64,000 nt of DNA from Methanobrevibacter sp. UBA412 (GTDB lineage Archaea; Methanobacteriota; Methanobacteria; Methanobacteriales; Methanobacteriaceae), in the NCBI GenBank assembly GCA_002495685.1, contig DAGJ01000021.1, positions 62,552 through 126,551 on the forward strand, read 5' to 3'. Numbering within the stretch: position 1 is the first letter of the stretch; each line of letters starts with the position of its first letter. The notes below the pieces were generated by a model. The model did no database searches, had not been told where the DNA came from, and was given only the letters and a program-made list of their open reading frames with translations. Both the position numbers and the translations under genes were made by a program. This document shows, piece by piece, positions 18,793 through 29,452 of the stretch.

Positions 18793-19494
18793 ATGAAAAA
18801 AATAAAAGCTTTAGCATTAGATATTGACGGAACCATCACAGACTCACAAAGATTACTATCTATAAATGCAATCAAAACAATAAGAAAAGTTGAAAACAGT
18901 GGAATACCAGTAATATTAGTAACTGGAAATACAGCAGTATACACTTACGCATTAACAACTTCCATAGGTACAACAGGAGGAGTAGTAGGTGAAAACGGTG
19001 GAGTAATGTTTAAAGAAGGATACAAAAACAATGAAACAATAGTATTCGCAGATAAAAAATATATAGATAAAGCTTACAATTACCTAAAAGAAAACTTAAC
19101 AAAAGAACATCAATTAAAAATAGTAGATGACCAATACTGCAGACTATCTGAAATAGCATTTTACAGAACAATGAATGCAGACATAATACGAGAAATATTA
19201 AAAGATTGGAATGTTAAAGTCTACGATAGTGGATTTGCCTTACACATAACAGATCAAAACATTAACAAAGGAATCACATTAGAAAAATTAGCAAAGATTT
19301 TAAAAATTAACCCTGACAACATAATGGGAATAGGAGACAGTGAAAACGACTTAGACTTCCTAGACCATGTTGGGATAAAAATAGCAGTAGCAAATGCTAG
19401 TTCAAATCTAAAAGAAAAAGCAGACTATGTTTGCAAGAAACCCAACGGTGATGGGGTAATGGAAGCTGTAGAAAAATTCATATTCAATGATTAA
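18793..19494 (+). CDS. Phosphoglycolate phosphatase, archaeal HAD type
   Basis: HAD-superfamily phosphatase likely clearing phosphoglycolate. The nucleophile motif ALDIDGTITD is at residues about 7-16. A type IIB cap with repeated beta/alpha elements follows, and the acidic motif MGIGDSENDLDFL is near 177. The 233-aa length and layout match the TA0175-like archaeal enzymes. It follows hypD closely and precedes the PmbA protein by 46 nt, all on the plus strand. Confidence 0.85.
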   Translation: MKKIKALALDIDGTITDSQRLLSINAIKTIRKVENSGIPVILVTGNTAVYTYALTTSIGTTGGVVGENGGVMFKEGYKNNETIVFADKKYIDKAYNYLKENLTKEHQLKIVDDQYCRLSEIAFYRTMNADIIREILKDWNVKVYDSGFALHITDQNINKGITLEKLAKILKINPDNIMGIGDSENDLDFLDHVGIKIAVANASSNLKEKADYVCKKPNGDGVMEAVEKFIFND

Positions 19495-19540
19495 AAAAAA
19501 ATAATAAAATAATTCAATTTATCAGGGGATAAAAAATACA

Positions 19541-20845
19541 ATGTTAAATCAAATAATAGAAGAAGCAGAAAGAAACATTAGCAAATACTGTGATGAATAC
19601 GAAATATTTGCTGAAAACTCAAAACTCTTAGAGTTAGATGCACAAAAATCAGATTTAAGCTTTGCAAAACAAGAAATCAACTTAGGACTAGGTATAAGAG
19701 TAATACAAGACAATAAATTAGGTTTTGCATTCACATCAGATATGAATAAAATATCAGAAACAGCAGAAAAAGCATATTCCAATGCAAAATTAAACCAAGA
19801 AGATTCAAACTTTGCATTTGCAGAAAAATCATCCTATCCAACAATAAAAAACAATTATGATAAGAAAAATGAAGAATTAGAATTAGATGAAATGACTTCA
19901 TTCATGGAAAACATACTAAGCACAGTAGAAGAAAAAGGATGTAAACCAACAAGTGGAGGATTTTCAAGAGGATCCGGTGAAGAAATAATCTTAAACTCTA
20001 ACGGAGTAAATGCATCTGAAAAAGGCACTGGTTTTGGAGCATACATTGCAGTAAACGCTTTTAAAAAAGATGAATTTTCAAGTGCATATGACTCAATATC
20101 CTCATGTAACTATGACTTTAATGGGGAAGAATTAGCAGAAAAAGTATCCCAACTAGCCATGGATTCAGTTGGTGGGGAAAACATAGATACTGGAGATAAA
20201 GAAGTAATCCTAGATTATAATGCAGCAACTGGATTATTAAACACTTTCATGAGCGGATTCAATGCAGATAATGTTCAAAGAGGAAGATCAATACTTAAAG
20301 ACAAAGTAGGCAAATCAATCGTTAGTGAAAACTTATCCATATATGATGATGGAACTATAGATGCAGGTTTATCTAGTTGTAAATTTGATGGAGAAGGAAC
20401 ACCATCACAAAAAACAGAACTAGTAAAAGATGGAGTTCTTAAAGGATTTATATATGATATTTACACAGCAAACAAAGCTAATATAAAAAGTACAGGTAAT
20501 GGTTTCAGAGGATCCTACTCATCAACACCAGGAGTAAGTTCATCAAACATAATACTAGATTTTAATAAAATGACAAAAATCGATGAAATAGATAATGGAA
20601 TAATTGCAACAGACCTACTAGGAGCACACACTGCAAATCCAATAAGTGGAGATTTCAGTGTAGAAGTAAACAATGGATTTTTAATAGAAAATGGGGAAAT
20701 CACCAAACCAATTAAAAAAGCAATGATATCTGGAAATGTTTTTGAAACATTTAAAAATTGTGAAGCAATAGATTCACAAATAAAACAATATGGATCATTT
20801 ATCCTTCCAAAAATCTTATTACATAATTTAAGAGTAATTGGTTAA
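19541..20845 (+). CDS. TldD/PmbA-family protein (PmbA/TldE-like)
   Basis: Member of the TldD/PmbA family, which in bacteria forms TldD-TldE proteases that trim modified peptides. Visible features are the N-terminal helix with an LGLGIRVIQDNKLGFAFTSD strand near 48-67, the DKEVILDYNAATGLLNTF segment near 225 and the C-terminal SGDFSVEVNNGFLIENGEI motif. No clear HExxxH metal motif was seen, which fits PmbA/TldE rather than TldD. GGGGAT lies about 10 nt before the ATG. Its substrate in methanogens is unknown. Confidence 0.85.
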   Translation: MLNQIIEEAERNISKYCDEYEIFAENSKLLELDAQKSDLSFAKQEINLGLGIRVIQDNKLGFAFTSDMNKISETAEKAYSNAKLNQEDSNFAFAEKSSYPTIKNNYDKKNEELELDEMTSFMENILSTVEEKGCKPTSGGFSRGSGEEIILNSNGVNASEKGTGFGAYIAVNAFKKDEFSSAYDSISSCNYDFNGEELAEKVSQLAMDSVGGENIDTGDKEVILDYNAATGLLNTFMSGFNADNVQRGRSILKDKVGKSIVSENLSIYDDGTIDAGLSSCKFDGEGTPSQKTELVKDGVLKGFIYDIYTANKANIKSTGNGFRGSYSSTPGVSSSNIILDFNKMTKIDEIDNGIIATDLLGAHTANPISGDFSVEVNNGFLIENGEITKPIKKAMISGNVFETFKNCEAIDSQIKQYGSFILPKILLHNLRVIG

Positions 20846-20875
20846 AAAAAAGAAATTCATATTAAAAAAATTTTC

Positions 20876-20899
20876 AATGAGAATAATTTAATTCTCATT
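20876..20899. terminator. Bidirectional hairpin between convergent genes
   Basis: A perfect 9-bp inverted repeat (AATGAGAAT / ATTCTCATT) with a 6-nt AT loop sits in the 57-bp spacer between the convergent PmbA and ThiD genes, next to A and T runs. The position and symmetry suggest a shared terminator. Confidence 0.55.
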
Positions 20900-20902
20900 T
20901 AA

Positions 20903-21667
20903 CTACTTACTTATTTTTTTAGATAAAAAATTAGGATTCAAGGTTTTATACCTTCCATTTAAAATAGAATTAAATGTAAAATCCATAGCTTCATTAATAG
21001 ATTTAAATAAATCCATATCATTATTTTTAATCAAATTAGCAACAATAGCAGCTGAAAAGGTACAACCAGAACCATGAGTATTATCACTCTCAATTAATTC
21101 TTGATTAAAAACTTTAACTTCCCCATTATAAAAAGTATTAACTCCATTTAAATGACCACCAGTAATGATTACATTACAATAATCACCAATCTTATAAGCA
21201 GCTTCAATGGCATCCTCTTTAGATTTAATCTCAATTCCACTTAATTGTTCTGCCTCAGAAACATTTGGAGTAGTAAGTATACATCGAGGAAGTAAATATT
21301 TTTTAAAAGCTTTACAAATATTATTTTCACTTAACTTATCACCAGCACTAGCAACCATTACAGGATCAACTACAATTTTTAAATCATATTCTATGACCTT
21401 TTTAGAGACAGCTTTAATAATGTCTTTGGAATATAATAAACCAGTTTTACCATAACCAATATCATATTCACTTAAAACAGAATCAAATTGTTCATTAATA
21501 AAATCCACAGTAATTGGTTTAACAGAATATACTTTAGATGGATTTTGAGCAGTTAATGCAGTTACAACACTTGTAGGGTGAATATTATAACTGGCTAATG
21601 TTTTAACATCAGTTAATATTCCAGCCCCACCAGAAGGATCTAAGCCTGCAATTGTAATACCAATCAT
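20903..21667 (-). CDS. thiD: Hydroxymethylpyrimidine/phosphomethylpyrimidine kinase
   Basis: Ribokinase-fold kinase for the pyrimidine half of thiamine. Substrate motif GLDPSGGAGILTDVKTL at residues 8-24, PVMVASAGDKL near 102 and the C-terminal anion-hole motif NTHGSGCTFSAAIVANLI near 197 are all intact. At 254 aa it lacks the ThiN domain fused to ThiD in many archaea. The upstream cofC ends only 6 nt before its ATG, so the two share a transcript. Confidence 0.9.
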   Translation of the reverse strand: MIGITIAGLDPSGGAGILTDVKTLASYNIHPTSVVTALTAQNPSKVYSVKPITVDFINEQFDSVLSEYDIGYGKTGLLYSKDIIKAVSKKVIEYDLKIVVDPVMVASAGDKLSENNICKAFKKYLLPRCILTTPNVSEAEQLSGIEIKSKEDAIEAAYKIGDYCNVIITGGHLNGVNTFYNGEVKVFNQELIESDNTHGSGCTFSAAIVANLIKNNDMDLFKSINEAMDFTFNSILNGRYKTLNPNFLSKKISK

Positions 21668-21673
21668 AAATAA

Positions 21674-22345
21674 TTAATCTCGTGTTACTTTTAGTCTTTC
21701 ATGACCATGAATACTTTCAACACTAATATTTAAAGACTCTAAATACTTTTTAGTATCAGTACCTTTACCATGAATCATAATTTCCCCTAAATCTTCAGTT
21801 GTATTAACATCTAAAGCCATATAAAAAGAATCATGAACTAATGGGGAAAATCCTTTAGCCTCTGCATTTTCAACATGTTTTTGAAAACTAAACTCTCCAA
21901 ATTCCATATTAATACCACAAGGCTTAATAATAAGAGCATTAGTTCCCCCACCTTTAGAAGGTACAATAAGAAAATCAAGCTTGCTCGCTTGTTTAATAAT
22001 TAATTTAATATTAGTTTTACCAATAAGCGGAACATCAGAAGGTATAATTAACACTTTTCGAGTTTTACCTCTACAATAAGTCATAGCCTGATTAAGAGCC
22101 TTATTCAAATTACTATCCTCATTTTCAACTAAAGTATCAACTTTTAACTTTTTAGCATAATCTAATACTTCACTGTCCCGACTAATAATAATAATCTTAT
22201 CAACTAACCTTTTAAGAGTAGCTGTAACATCTTTTAACATAGCTTTTAACAAGTCTTCTCTTTCTTCACTAGATAAAAATGGAGACAATCGTGTTTTAGC
22301 ATCAGTGAATTTACTTACAGGTATTATTGCATAAATCTTATCCAC
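21674..22345 (-). CDS. cofC: 2-phospho-L-lactate guanylyltransferase (F420 synthesis)
   Basis: Activates 2-phospholactate with GTP to give the LPPG precursor of coenzyme F420, used next by CofD. The nucleotidyltransferase signature AIIPVSKFTDAKTRLSPFLS is at the N-terminus, with LIIPSDVPLI near residue 95. The start is set at GTG 22345 (MDKIYAIIPVS) since GGAG is about 11 nt upstream; TTG 22354 would sit only 2 nt from it. cofD and cofE are about 31-33 kb away, so the F420 genes are split between loci. Confidence 0.87.
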   Translation of the reverse strand: MDKIYAIIPVSKFTDAKTRLSPFLSSEEREDLLKAMLKDVTATLKRLVDKIIIISRDSEVLDYAKKLKVDTLVENEDSNLNKALNQAMTYCRGKTRKVLIIPSDVPLIGKTNIKLIIKQASKLDFLIVPSKGGGTNALIIKPCGINMEFGEFSFQKHVENAEAKGFSPLVHDSFYMALDVNTTEDLGEIMIHGKGTDTKKYLESLNISVESIHGHERLKVTRD

Positions 22346-22389
22346 AACTATCAATACTCCAAAAATTTTAAAAATTTTTTTATAATAAT

Positions 22390-23796
22390 TTAATAAGTTT
22401 TAGCTATTAAAGCAACATGTTTAGCAGGTTTACCACAATGAGCACAAACATCATCAGTTTCAATATCTTCCTTATAAGTTCCAAGTAAATCAATATCAGT
22501 TAACTCTTCAATAGCTTTTCCACAGTCTTCATCCCCACACCATGGGAAACTAACCATATTACCATTTTCAATAAGACTATTTATCTCATTAACATCCTCA
22601 ACTGATTTAATATTATCCTTAAATGAATCCCAAGCATTTTCTCTTAATAAACCATCAATATCATTTAAAGCATTTTTAACTGGTGAAACAATATCCTCTT
22701 TAAGACTAAGCTCTATCTTTTCAAGATTATCTCTTCTTACAAGAACAGTTTTATTATTTTCTAAATCTCTTGGACCAAGTTCTAATCTAATTGGTGTTCC
22801 TTTTAATTCCCATTCATAAAATTTCTTACCTGGTCTAATATCTCTACTATCAATTCTTACACGTATACCAGCATTTTCTAAACTTTCTTTAATTTCATTA
22901 CACTTGTTTAAAACTTCTTCTTTTCCTTTTTTAAATAATATAGGAATTATAGTAACTTGTTTAGGGGATATTTTTGGAGGTAAAACTAATCCTTTATCAT
23001 CACCATGAATTCCAATAACTGCAGCTATTACTCTATCACTAATACCATAACAGGTTTGATAAGCATATTCATGTTCTCCTTCTTTATTCTCAAAGGTTAT
23101 ATCATAAGTTTTTGCAAATGTTTGACCAAGATTATGCACAGTTCCAATTTGTAAAGCTTTTCCATCAGGTAATAATGTGTCAAAAGCCATAGTATAATTT
23201 GCACCAGGGAATTTATCCCAAATAGGTCTTTTAGTAATAGTATAAGGAATTCCAAGTTCATTGAAAAGTTTCTTAAAAATTTCAATACCTATTTTAACTT
23301 GTTCCTCTGCTTCTTCAGAACTAGAATGAACTGTATGAGCTTCTGCAAAAGTAGTTATTTCACGAACTCTAATCAAAGGACGAGTATGCTTAGTTTCATA
23401 TCTAAAAGTATTAACAACTTGATAATATCTCATTGGTAAGTCAATATGGGATCTAACCCATAAAGATAACATTGGATAAATACTACTTTCACTTGTAGGA
23501 CGTAAAGCTAACTTTTCATTTAATGGTTTATTACCACCTTGAGTTACCCAATAAACTTCATCTTCAAATCCTTTCACATGTCTTCCTTCTTTAGCTAATT
23601 CACTTTCAGGAATTAATAAAGGGAATAATACTTCTTCATGATCTTTATCAAGTAATTCACTATAAACTTTTAACATATGTTTTCTTATTTGATATCCGTA
23701 TGGTAACCAAACACTCATACCTTTAATTGGATATCTAGCATCAGTTATATTTGCTTCTTCTAAAATATTGTGGAACCATTCACTAAAGTTTTCCAA
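22390..23796 (-). CDS. proS: Prolyl-tRNA synthetase, archaeal/eukaryal type
   Basis: Class II aminoacyl-tRNA synthetase. The catalytic core shows [23 protein letters not shown] (motif 2 region), TFAEAHTVH and [16 protein letters not shown]. The C-terminal zinc-binding domain has CGDEDCG and [10 protein letters not shown], the archaeal-type tail. The start is read as TTG 23796 ([12 protein letters not shown]) because AGGTGA is 5 nt upstream; the GTG at 23805 lies within that site. The product is 468 aa, normal for the family. Confidence 0.92.
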   Translation of the reverse strand: MENFSEWFHNILEEANITDARYPIKGMSVWLPYGYQIRKHMLKVYSELLDKDHEEVLFPLLIPESELAKEGRHVKGFEDEVYWVTQGGNKPLNEKLALRPTSESSIYPMLSLWVRSHIDLPMRYYQVVNTFRYETKHTRPLIRVREITTFAEAHTVHSSSEEAEEQVKIGIEIFKKLFNELGIPYTITKRPIWDKFPGANYTMAFDTLLPDGKALQIGTVHNLGQTFAKTYDITFENKEGEHEYAYQTCYGISDRVIAAVIGIHGDDKGLVLPPKISPKQVTIIPILFKKGKEEVLNKCNEIKESLENAGIRVRIDSRDIRPGKKFYEWELKGTPIRLELGPRDLENNKTVLVRRDNLEKIELSLKEDIVSPVKNALNDIDGLLRENAWDSFKDNIKSVEDVNEINSLIENGNMVSFPWCGDEDCGKAIEELTDIDLLGTYKEDIETDDVCAHCGKPAKHVALIAKTY

Positions 23797-23975
23797 ATTT
23801 ATCACCTAATAATAATTTAACAATTAATATTTTATTGTTTTTTAAATTTTATATATCTTATCCAAAAAATTTAATTTTTCTCATAAAATATTATAAAATA
23901 CCAAAACTTTTTTTAATCTATTAAATATAGAATATTATTGAATGATAAATAAATTATAAGGAGAATATTTTTGTC

Positions 23976-25016
23976 ATGGTAACTAAAAAAATTCAATTAC
24001 CTCGTGAAGTACATATTGGACCAGGTTTAATTGATAATACAGGAACAATATGTAATGATTTAAGGTTTTACAATGATGCATTAATGGTTTGTGGACCCCA
24101 CACCTATAAAATTGCAGGTAAACAAGTTATTGATAGTTTAGAAAATGCAGATTTCAGTGTTGAAGTAGTTAAAGTAGATTCAGCCACTCAAGAAAGTGTG
24201 AATCAGGTAGAAGAAAAAATAGGTAAAGCTCAAGTAATACTTGGAGTAGGTGGAGGTAAAATCATTGATGTTGCTAAAATGTCCTCAGCAAATACTGGAA
24301 CCTACTTTTTATCCGTTCCAACCACAGCATCACATGATGGAATAACATCCCCTTTAGCATCAATAAAAAGTGATAAAGGCAGTGTGTCAATTAAAGCACA
24401 ATCTCCAATGGCAGTAGTTGCTGATACTGATATTATAAGAAATTCTCCTTACCGTCTTTTAGCATCAGGATGTGCCGATGTAATAGCAAATTACACAGCA
24501 GTACTAGACTGGAAACTAGCTAAAAGATTACAAAATGTTAGTTACAGTGAATCTGCATCATCTCTATCACAAATGACTGCAAAACTAATAACTCAAGGTG
24601 CTGATCAAATAAAACCAGGATTAGAAAAAAGTACAAGACTAATTGCAAAAGCATTATTCAGTACAGGAGTTGCTATAAGTATAGCAAACACATCCCGTCC
24701 TGCAAGTGGATCAGAACACCTTTTCTCACATGCATTAGATAAAATAGCAGAAAAACCAGCACTTCACGGAGAACAATGTGGAGTAGGAACTATAATGATG
24801 ATGAACCTACATGGTGGGGACTGGAAATGTATACGTGACTCATTACAAAAAGTTAAAGCACCAACTACAGCAAAAGAATTAGGGGTAAGTCCTGAAGAAA
24901 TAATAGAAGCTTTAACAATAGCACATACAATAAGAGACAGATATACTATACTTGGGGATAGAGGATTATCTAGAGAAGCAGCAGAACAACTAGCAACAAG
25001 TACAGGGGTGATTTAA
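23976..25016 (+). CDS. egsA: Glycerol-1-phosphate dehydrogenase [NAD(P)+]
   Basis: Makes sn-glycerol 1-phosphate from dihydroxyacetone phosphate, setting archaeal lipid stereochemistry. The NAD-binding [13 protein letters not shown] is near residue 90, with [17 protein letters not shown] near 118. Zinc ligands are expected around [19 protein letters not shown] (near 246) and LHGEQCG (near 265). The length of 346 aa is typical. GGAG is about 12 nt before the ATG. Its stop overlaps the start of the UPF0179 gene (TAATG). Confidence 0.93.
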   Translation: MVTKKIQLPREVHIGPGLIDNTGTICNDLRFYNDALMVCGPHTYKIAGKQVIDSLENADFSVEVVKVDSATQESVNQVEEKIGKAQVILGVGGGKIIDVAKMSSANTGTYFLSVPTTASHDGITSPLASIKSDKGSVSIKAQSPMAVVADTDIIRNSPYRLLASGCADVIANYTAVLDWKLAKRLQNVSYSESASSLSQMTAKLITQGADQIKPGLEKSTRLIAKALFSTGVAISIANTSRPASGSEHLFSHALDKIAEKPALHGEQCGVGTIMMMNLHGGDWKCIRDSLQKVKAPTTAKELGVSPEEIIEALTIAHTIRDRYTILGDRGLSREAAEQLATSTGVI

Positions 25017-25450
25017 TGATAACATTAATAGGTAAAGAATTAGCGAAAAAAGGAACAAGTTTCATATTTCAAGGACCTGCTGATGAATGTGAAACATGTA
25101 GATTCGAAACAACATGTATAGGTTCATTAAAAGTTGGAAGAAAATACACTATAACCGAAGTCAAAGACTCAGAACTTAAATGCCCAATTCATGCAGAAGA
25201 AAAAGTAGTACCTATAGAAGTAGAACTAGCAGATATTGAAATGTTATTAGATTCCAAAAAAGTATTTGAAGGATCATATTTTAATTATGAAAAACCAGTA
25301 TGTACAATTAAAGATTGTAAATATCATCATTTGTGTTTCCCTGATGGTTTAATTTCTGAAGATAAAGTATCAATAGCAAAAGACTTAAGAGAATCACCAG
25401 ATGATTGTCAAATGGGTTTATCTTTAAAGAAGATATTAGCTAGATTCTAA
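25016..25450 (+). CDS. UPF0179 family cysteine-rich protein
   Basis: Conserved archaeal protein of unknown function. It carries CETCRFETTC near residue 24-33 and CTIKDCKYHHLCF near 100-112, with further Cys at about 58 and 136, suggesting a metal or Fe-S site. The start ATG overlaps the egsA stop by one base, so translation is probably coupled. The family assignment rests on length and Cys spacing from memory. Confidence 0.75.
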   Translation: MITLIGKELAKKGTSFIFQGPADECETCRFETTCIGSLKVGRKYTITEVKDSELKCPIHAEEKVVPIEVELADIEMLLDSKKVFEGSYFNYEKPVCTIKDCKYHHLCFPDGLISEDKVSIAKDLRESPDDCQMGLSLKKILARF

Positions 25451-25527
25451 AAATAATATTATATAATTTAATCTGTATAAAAATTAAATATTGAACAAAA
25501 AAAATTAATAAAGGTGGAAGAAGAACT

Positions 25528-26193
25528 ATGAACCTTAAATTAAATGCAGGATATGCTGCAGCAGAATTAGTAAAAGATGGTCAAGTTTTAGGTCTTGGAA
25601 CCGGTTCAACAACTCATTATTTCATAGAAAAAGTAGGACAAAGAGTTAAAGAAGAAGAATTAGAATTATTCGGAATCCCTACAAGTTACCAATCATTTTT
25701 ACTTGCAAAAAAATGGAATATACCATGCACAACATTAAATGAATACAGTATAGATTTAGCTGTTGATGGTGCCGATGAAGTGGATCCTCAAAAAAATCTT
25801 GTAAAAGGTGGAGGAGCAGCTCATACACTTGAAAAAATTGTGGATTACTCTGCAAAAGAATTAGTTATAATTGCAGATGAATCTAAAGAGGTTGAAAAAC
25901 TTGGAGCATTTCCAGTTCCAGTTGAAGTTATTAAAGAAGCAACACAACCTGTAATAAGTGCTTTAACTGATATGGGTGCAGAACCAGTTATAAGAATGGG
26001 TGTTCAAAAGGATGGACCTGTAATAACTGATAATGGAAATTTCATTATTGATGCTAAATTCCCTACAATTGACAGTCCTGTTGATATGGAAATTGAGCTT
26101 AACACTATTCCCGGTGTTGTTGAAAATGGTATATTTACTGAAATGGTAGATAAAGTAATTTTTGGAACTAAAAATGGTTTAAAAGAATTATAA
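25528..26193 (+). CDS. rpiA: Ribose-5-phosphate isomerase A
   Basis: Interconverts ribose 5-phosphate and ribulose 5-phosphate. Family blocks [17 protein letters not shown] near residue 22, [30 protein letters not shown] near 74-103 and the [11 protein letters not shown] substrate loop are intact. 221 aa is the normal length. GGTGG lies about 9 nt before the ATG. It lies between UPF0179 and a small membrane protein on the same strand. Confidence 0.93.
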   Translation: MNLKLNAGYAAAELVKDGQVLGLGTGSTTHYFIEKVGQRVKEEELELFGIPTSYQSFLLAKKWNIPCTTLNEYSIDLAVDGADEVDPQKNLVKGGGAAHTLEKIVDYSAKELVIIADESKEVEKLGAFPVPVEVIKEATQPVISALTDMGAEPVIRMGVQKDGPVITDNGNFIIDAKFPTIDSPVDMEIELNTIPGVVENGIFTEMVDKVIFGTKNGLKEL

Positions 26194-26227
26194 ATATTAA
26201 ATTTTATTAAATGGAGTGTGATTTTTC

Positions 26228-26449
26228 ATGCCAATTCCTGGACTTAATATACCTTATGAATTTAGAAAGATGTTAAACATGTTTTTAATTTTAATGGGTA
26301 TAGCTATAATTATTTATGCAGTTTTATGGATTTTAGCTAAGTTAGCATTGATTCCATATGTATTTTTCAGTATTTTCCCACAAATAATACTATTAATAAT
26401 TGGTATTTTTATCTTTTATCAAGCTTGGATTAACAGAAAACAATACTAA
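26228..26449 (+). CDS. Small two-helix membrane protein
   Basis: Function unknown. The 73-residue product has two hydrophobic helices (about 19-40 and 45-66) and short charged ends (RKMLN, NRKQY). GGAGTG is 10 nt before the ATG and it begins 34 nt after rpiA, so it looks like a genuine last gene of that transcript. No family recognised. Confidence 0.65.
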   Translation: MPIPGLNIPYEFRKMLNMFLILMGIAIIIYAVLWILAKLALIPYVFFSIFPQIILLIIGIFIFYQAWINRKQY

Positions 26450-27269
26450 AAACTATTTTTTTTATTTTATTTAGAAGAATATTTTTCTTTTTTCCACATT
26501 TTTTATAGAAACATTTATATACTAAAAAAATTATATTAAATAATGCTTATATTTTTATATAAAATTTTTTAATTCAGATAAAAGGATTAAAAAATAAATT
26601 AATAATAAAAAGATTTTTAATAACTACTCACAAATAAAATTAAACTACTATTAAAAAATAAAATATAATTTTTAATTAATAGTTAAGGAATATTAAACTC
26701 TAAAATTTTTATAAAAAAGTATTCGGCTTTTTTGGTTAGGAATAAAAGTTTTGGCAAGTTATAATAACGATGATATAACTATTAATTAAAAAAAATATTT
26801 ATTTACTATTCCAATAATATGTTATTTAAAAAAAATTTTCACGCTCAGCTATTATTATTAATTAAAATATAAGAAAATAAGCTTTTTATTAAAGTTATAT
26901 AAACCTAAAAAAATTACCTTAAAAGAAAAATTCAATAAAATGTAGTCTAATGAATCGTTTTTTCTTAAACTCCATTTAACAAGAACTCATTTATTTACCC
27001 AAAATTAATTCTATTTGGAAAAAACGAATATAAAACACGTAAAAAGGTTTCAATATAACTTTAATAAAAAATCCTCTTATTTTTAAATTTTTATACTATT
27101 TCTAAAATAACTTAACTCCAACATTAAAAAAATATTATAGTAATAATATATAAACAAATATATTACTAATATTAAACAAAACTAAAACTATAATGTAAAT
27201 TTTATAAAATTAATTTTTATCACATTATACTAATAAACAATAAAACTTTTTTGGAGGAAAACGGATAAA
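26450..27269. other. 820-bp non-coding stretch upstream of metG
   Basis: No open frame with a ribosome site and no tRNA-like fold was found. It holds a high-quality TATA element at 26514-26521. A slightly more GC-rich patch lies at 26720-26780, including a 7-bp hairpin (AGTTATA/TATAACT, 10-nt loop) at 26757-26780. Several TATA-like runs near 27140-27155 are likely to serve metG. A small RNA is possible but not shown. Confidence 0.5.
26509..26523 (+). promoter_or_regulatory. Strong archaeal promoter core without an adjacent gene
   Basis: AAACATTTATATACT is an A-rich BRE followed by a TATA box, close to the consensus used at highly expressed methanogen genes. The same 15 bases occur at 31721-31735. 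No coding frame begins within 700 nt downstream, so it may drive an RNA or be unused. Confidence 0.5.
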
Positions 27270-29267
27270 ATGTCAAAAATTTTTATTTCATGTGCATTAC
27301 CCTACGCAAATGGACCTTGCCATTTAGGACATTTAAGATCAACTTACATTCCTGCAGACATCTATGCAAGATGTAATAGAATGCAAGGAAACGAAGTATT
27401 ATTTGTCTGTGCAACTGATGAACATGGAACACCAATCGCTGTACAAGCAGAAAATGAAGGAAAAAAACCTATAGAAATAGCTAAAAGATATCATGATATG
27501 ATAGTTGAAGATGTAAAATCTTGCGACATCACATTAGACAGTTTCACACGTACAACAGATAAATTACACTATGAAATCAGTCAAAACTTCTTTTTAAACC
27601 TATACAACAAAGGATTAATATATGAACACACTATAGAACAATTATACTGTGAAAATTGTCATAAATTCTTACCAGACCGATACGTTGAAGGAACATGCCC
27701 AGTATGTGGAGCAGAAGGAGCAAGAGGAGACCACTGTGAAAGTTGTGGAAGACACTTAGAACCAACTGAACTCAAAGAACCACAATGTTTAACCTGTGGA
27801 CACACACCAGTTATAAAAACAAGTAAACAATACTTCTACAAACTCAGTAACTTCGAAGATGACATAGAAGAATACATAGAAAACAATAAAAAATTACCCT
27901 CAAATGTAAGAAACTATGCACTAAACTGGTTAAAAGAAGGTTTAGACGATTGGATAATGACAAGAGATATGAAATGGGGTATACCTGTCCCATTAAAAGA
28001 TGCTGAAGGAAAAGTAATATATGTTTGGGGAGAAGCATTCCTCGGATACATATCATCAGCAGCACAATGGTCAAGAAAAACAGGAAAACCATGGGAAGAC
28101 TACTGGAATGATACAGCAATACATTTCATTGGTAAAGATATCATCTACCATCACGCACTATTCTGGCCAGCATTACTATCCGGTTATGGTTGTAAATTAC
28201 CAGACAACATATTTGCCGGAGAATTCCTATCCCTTGAAGGTAAAAAAATGAGTACAAGTAAAAATTGGGTAATATGGGTATCTGATTTTGTACGTGACTT
28301 CGACTCAGACTTACTAAGATACTACTTAACAATCAACGCACCACTAAACAAAGACACAGATTTTAGTTGGGATGATTTCCAAAGAAGAGTAAACGATGAA
28401 CTTGCAGATGTACTTGGAAACTTCTTACACAGAACTTTCACATTCACCCACAAATTCTTCGATGGAAAAGTACCAGAATACAAAAATCCAAGCCAAGAAG
28501 ACATTGAATTTGAAAAATTAATAAAACAATTACCTGAAACAGAAAAAGATTACATAAACGATTTTAAATTCAGAGAAGGATTAGTTGAAGTTTTCAAAGT
28601 AGCTAAAGCAGCTAACAAATACTTTAATGACCAAGAACCTTGGAAAGCAATAAAAGAAAATCCACAAAAAGCAGCAAACACAGTATACTTATGTGATCAA
28701 TTAGCAAAAAGCTTTGCAACATTAACAAAACCATACATCCCAAAAACTGCAGATAAAATCGCAAAAATAGTAAACATCACAGATAATGATACTTGGGATA
28801 AAGCAACAGAATACCTCCCAATAGGTCATGAAATAAACAAACCAAAACCACTATTCCAAAAAATAGAAGATTCAACAATCAAAGCAGAAAAAGAAAAATT
28901 ATACAAAAACTTAGAAAAAAGCACAGATAATGGAGAAAAGAAAATGAGTGAAAAAATCAGTATAGATTACTTTGATAAAGTAGAAATAAGAATTGGACAA
29001 ATAAAAGAAGCAGAAAAAATTGAAAAATCTAATAAATTATTAAAATTACAAGTAAATGTTGGAGACAAAACATTACAAATAGTTGCAGGATTAGCAAAAA
29101 GATACAGTCCAGAAGAATTAATAGATAAAAAAGTAACAGTACTAGTAAACTTAGAACCTGCAAAACTATTTGGTGTAGAATCCCAAGGAATGCTTTTAGC
29201 ATCAGGTGAAAGTGCAGCACTACTCGTACCTGAAGAACCAGTTAATGTAGGTGAAGAAATACAATAA
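27270..29267 (+). CDS. metG: Methionyl-tRNA synthetase with C-terminal tRNA-binding domain
   Basis: Class I synthetase. The HIGH-like motif CHLGHLRS is near residue 17 and KMSTSK near 327. A zinc-knuckle insertion (CENCHKF...CPVC...CESCG...CLTC, about 128-175) is doubled as in the long MetG form. After a helical anticodon domain, residues about 560-665 form an EMAPII/Trbp111-like OB fold ([16 protein letters not shown]). GGAGG lies about 12 nt before the ATG. The 665-aa length is standard for the fused form. Confidence 0.95.
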   Translation: MSKIFISCALPYANGPCHLGHLRSTYIPADIYARCNRMQGNEVLFVCATDEHGTPIAVQAENEGKKPIEIAKRYHDMIVEDVKSCDITLDSFTRTTDKLHYEISQNFFLNLYNKGLIYEHTIEQLYCENCHKFLPDRYVEGTCPVCGAEGARGDHCESCGRHLEPTELKEPQCLTCGHTPVIKTSKQYFYKLSNFEDDIEEYIENNKKLPSNVRNYALNWLKEGLDDWIMTRDMKWGIPVPLKDAEGKVIYVWGEAFLGYISSAAQWSRKTGKPWEDYWNDTAIHFIGKDIIYHHALFWPALLSGYGCKLPDNIFAGEFLSLEGKKMSTSKNWVIWVSDFVRDFDSDLLRYYLTINAPLNKDTDFSWDDFQRRVNDELADVLGNFLHRTFTFTHKFFDGKVPEYKNPSQEDIEFEKLIKQLPETEKDYINDFKFREGLVEVFKVAKAANKYFNDQEPWKAIKENPQKAANTVYLCDQLAKSFATLTKPYIPKTADKIAKIVNITDNDTWDKATEYLPIGHEINKPKPLFQKIEDSTIKAEKEKLYKNLEKSTDNGEKKMSEKISIDYFDKVEIRIGQIKEAEKIEKSNKLLKLQVNVGDKTLQIVAGLAKRYSPEELIDKKVTVLVNLEPAKLFGVESQGMLLASGESAALLVPEEPVNVGEEIQ

Positions 29268-29382
29268 GAAAAATATTTAAAATTAATTCTATCCAATTTA
29301 AAATTGAAAAATATTCGGCGTATAAAAAAAACTTTAAATAAAAAAAATATTTAAAATTAAAAGATAGAATTAAATTAAAAAA

Positions 29383-29404
29383 CTTCCCCTCCAACCCCCC
29401 CAAC
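29383..29404 (+). other. Cytosine-rich tract in an AT-rich spacer
   Basis: Within otherwise 85-90% AT sequence, 22 bases at 29383-29404 contain a CCCC block and a seven-C run and no G. It lies 50 nt before the DUF530 start. It could be a transcript end, a leader element or a protein site; no pairing partner is evident nearby. Confidence 0.4.
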
Positions 29405-29452
29405 TTTATTTAGTCTTTTTATGAAAAATTAGCCTCACAGGTGAGTAATAAA

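Noticed and set aside
18540..18944. 134-codon minus-strand frame across the hypD/phosphatase junction
   Set aside because: It is antisense to two well-supported genes and its hydrophobic composition is the usual reverse reading of AT-rich coding DNA.
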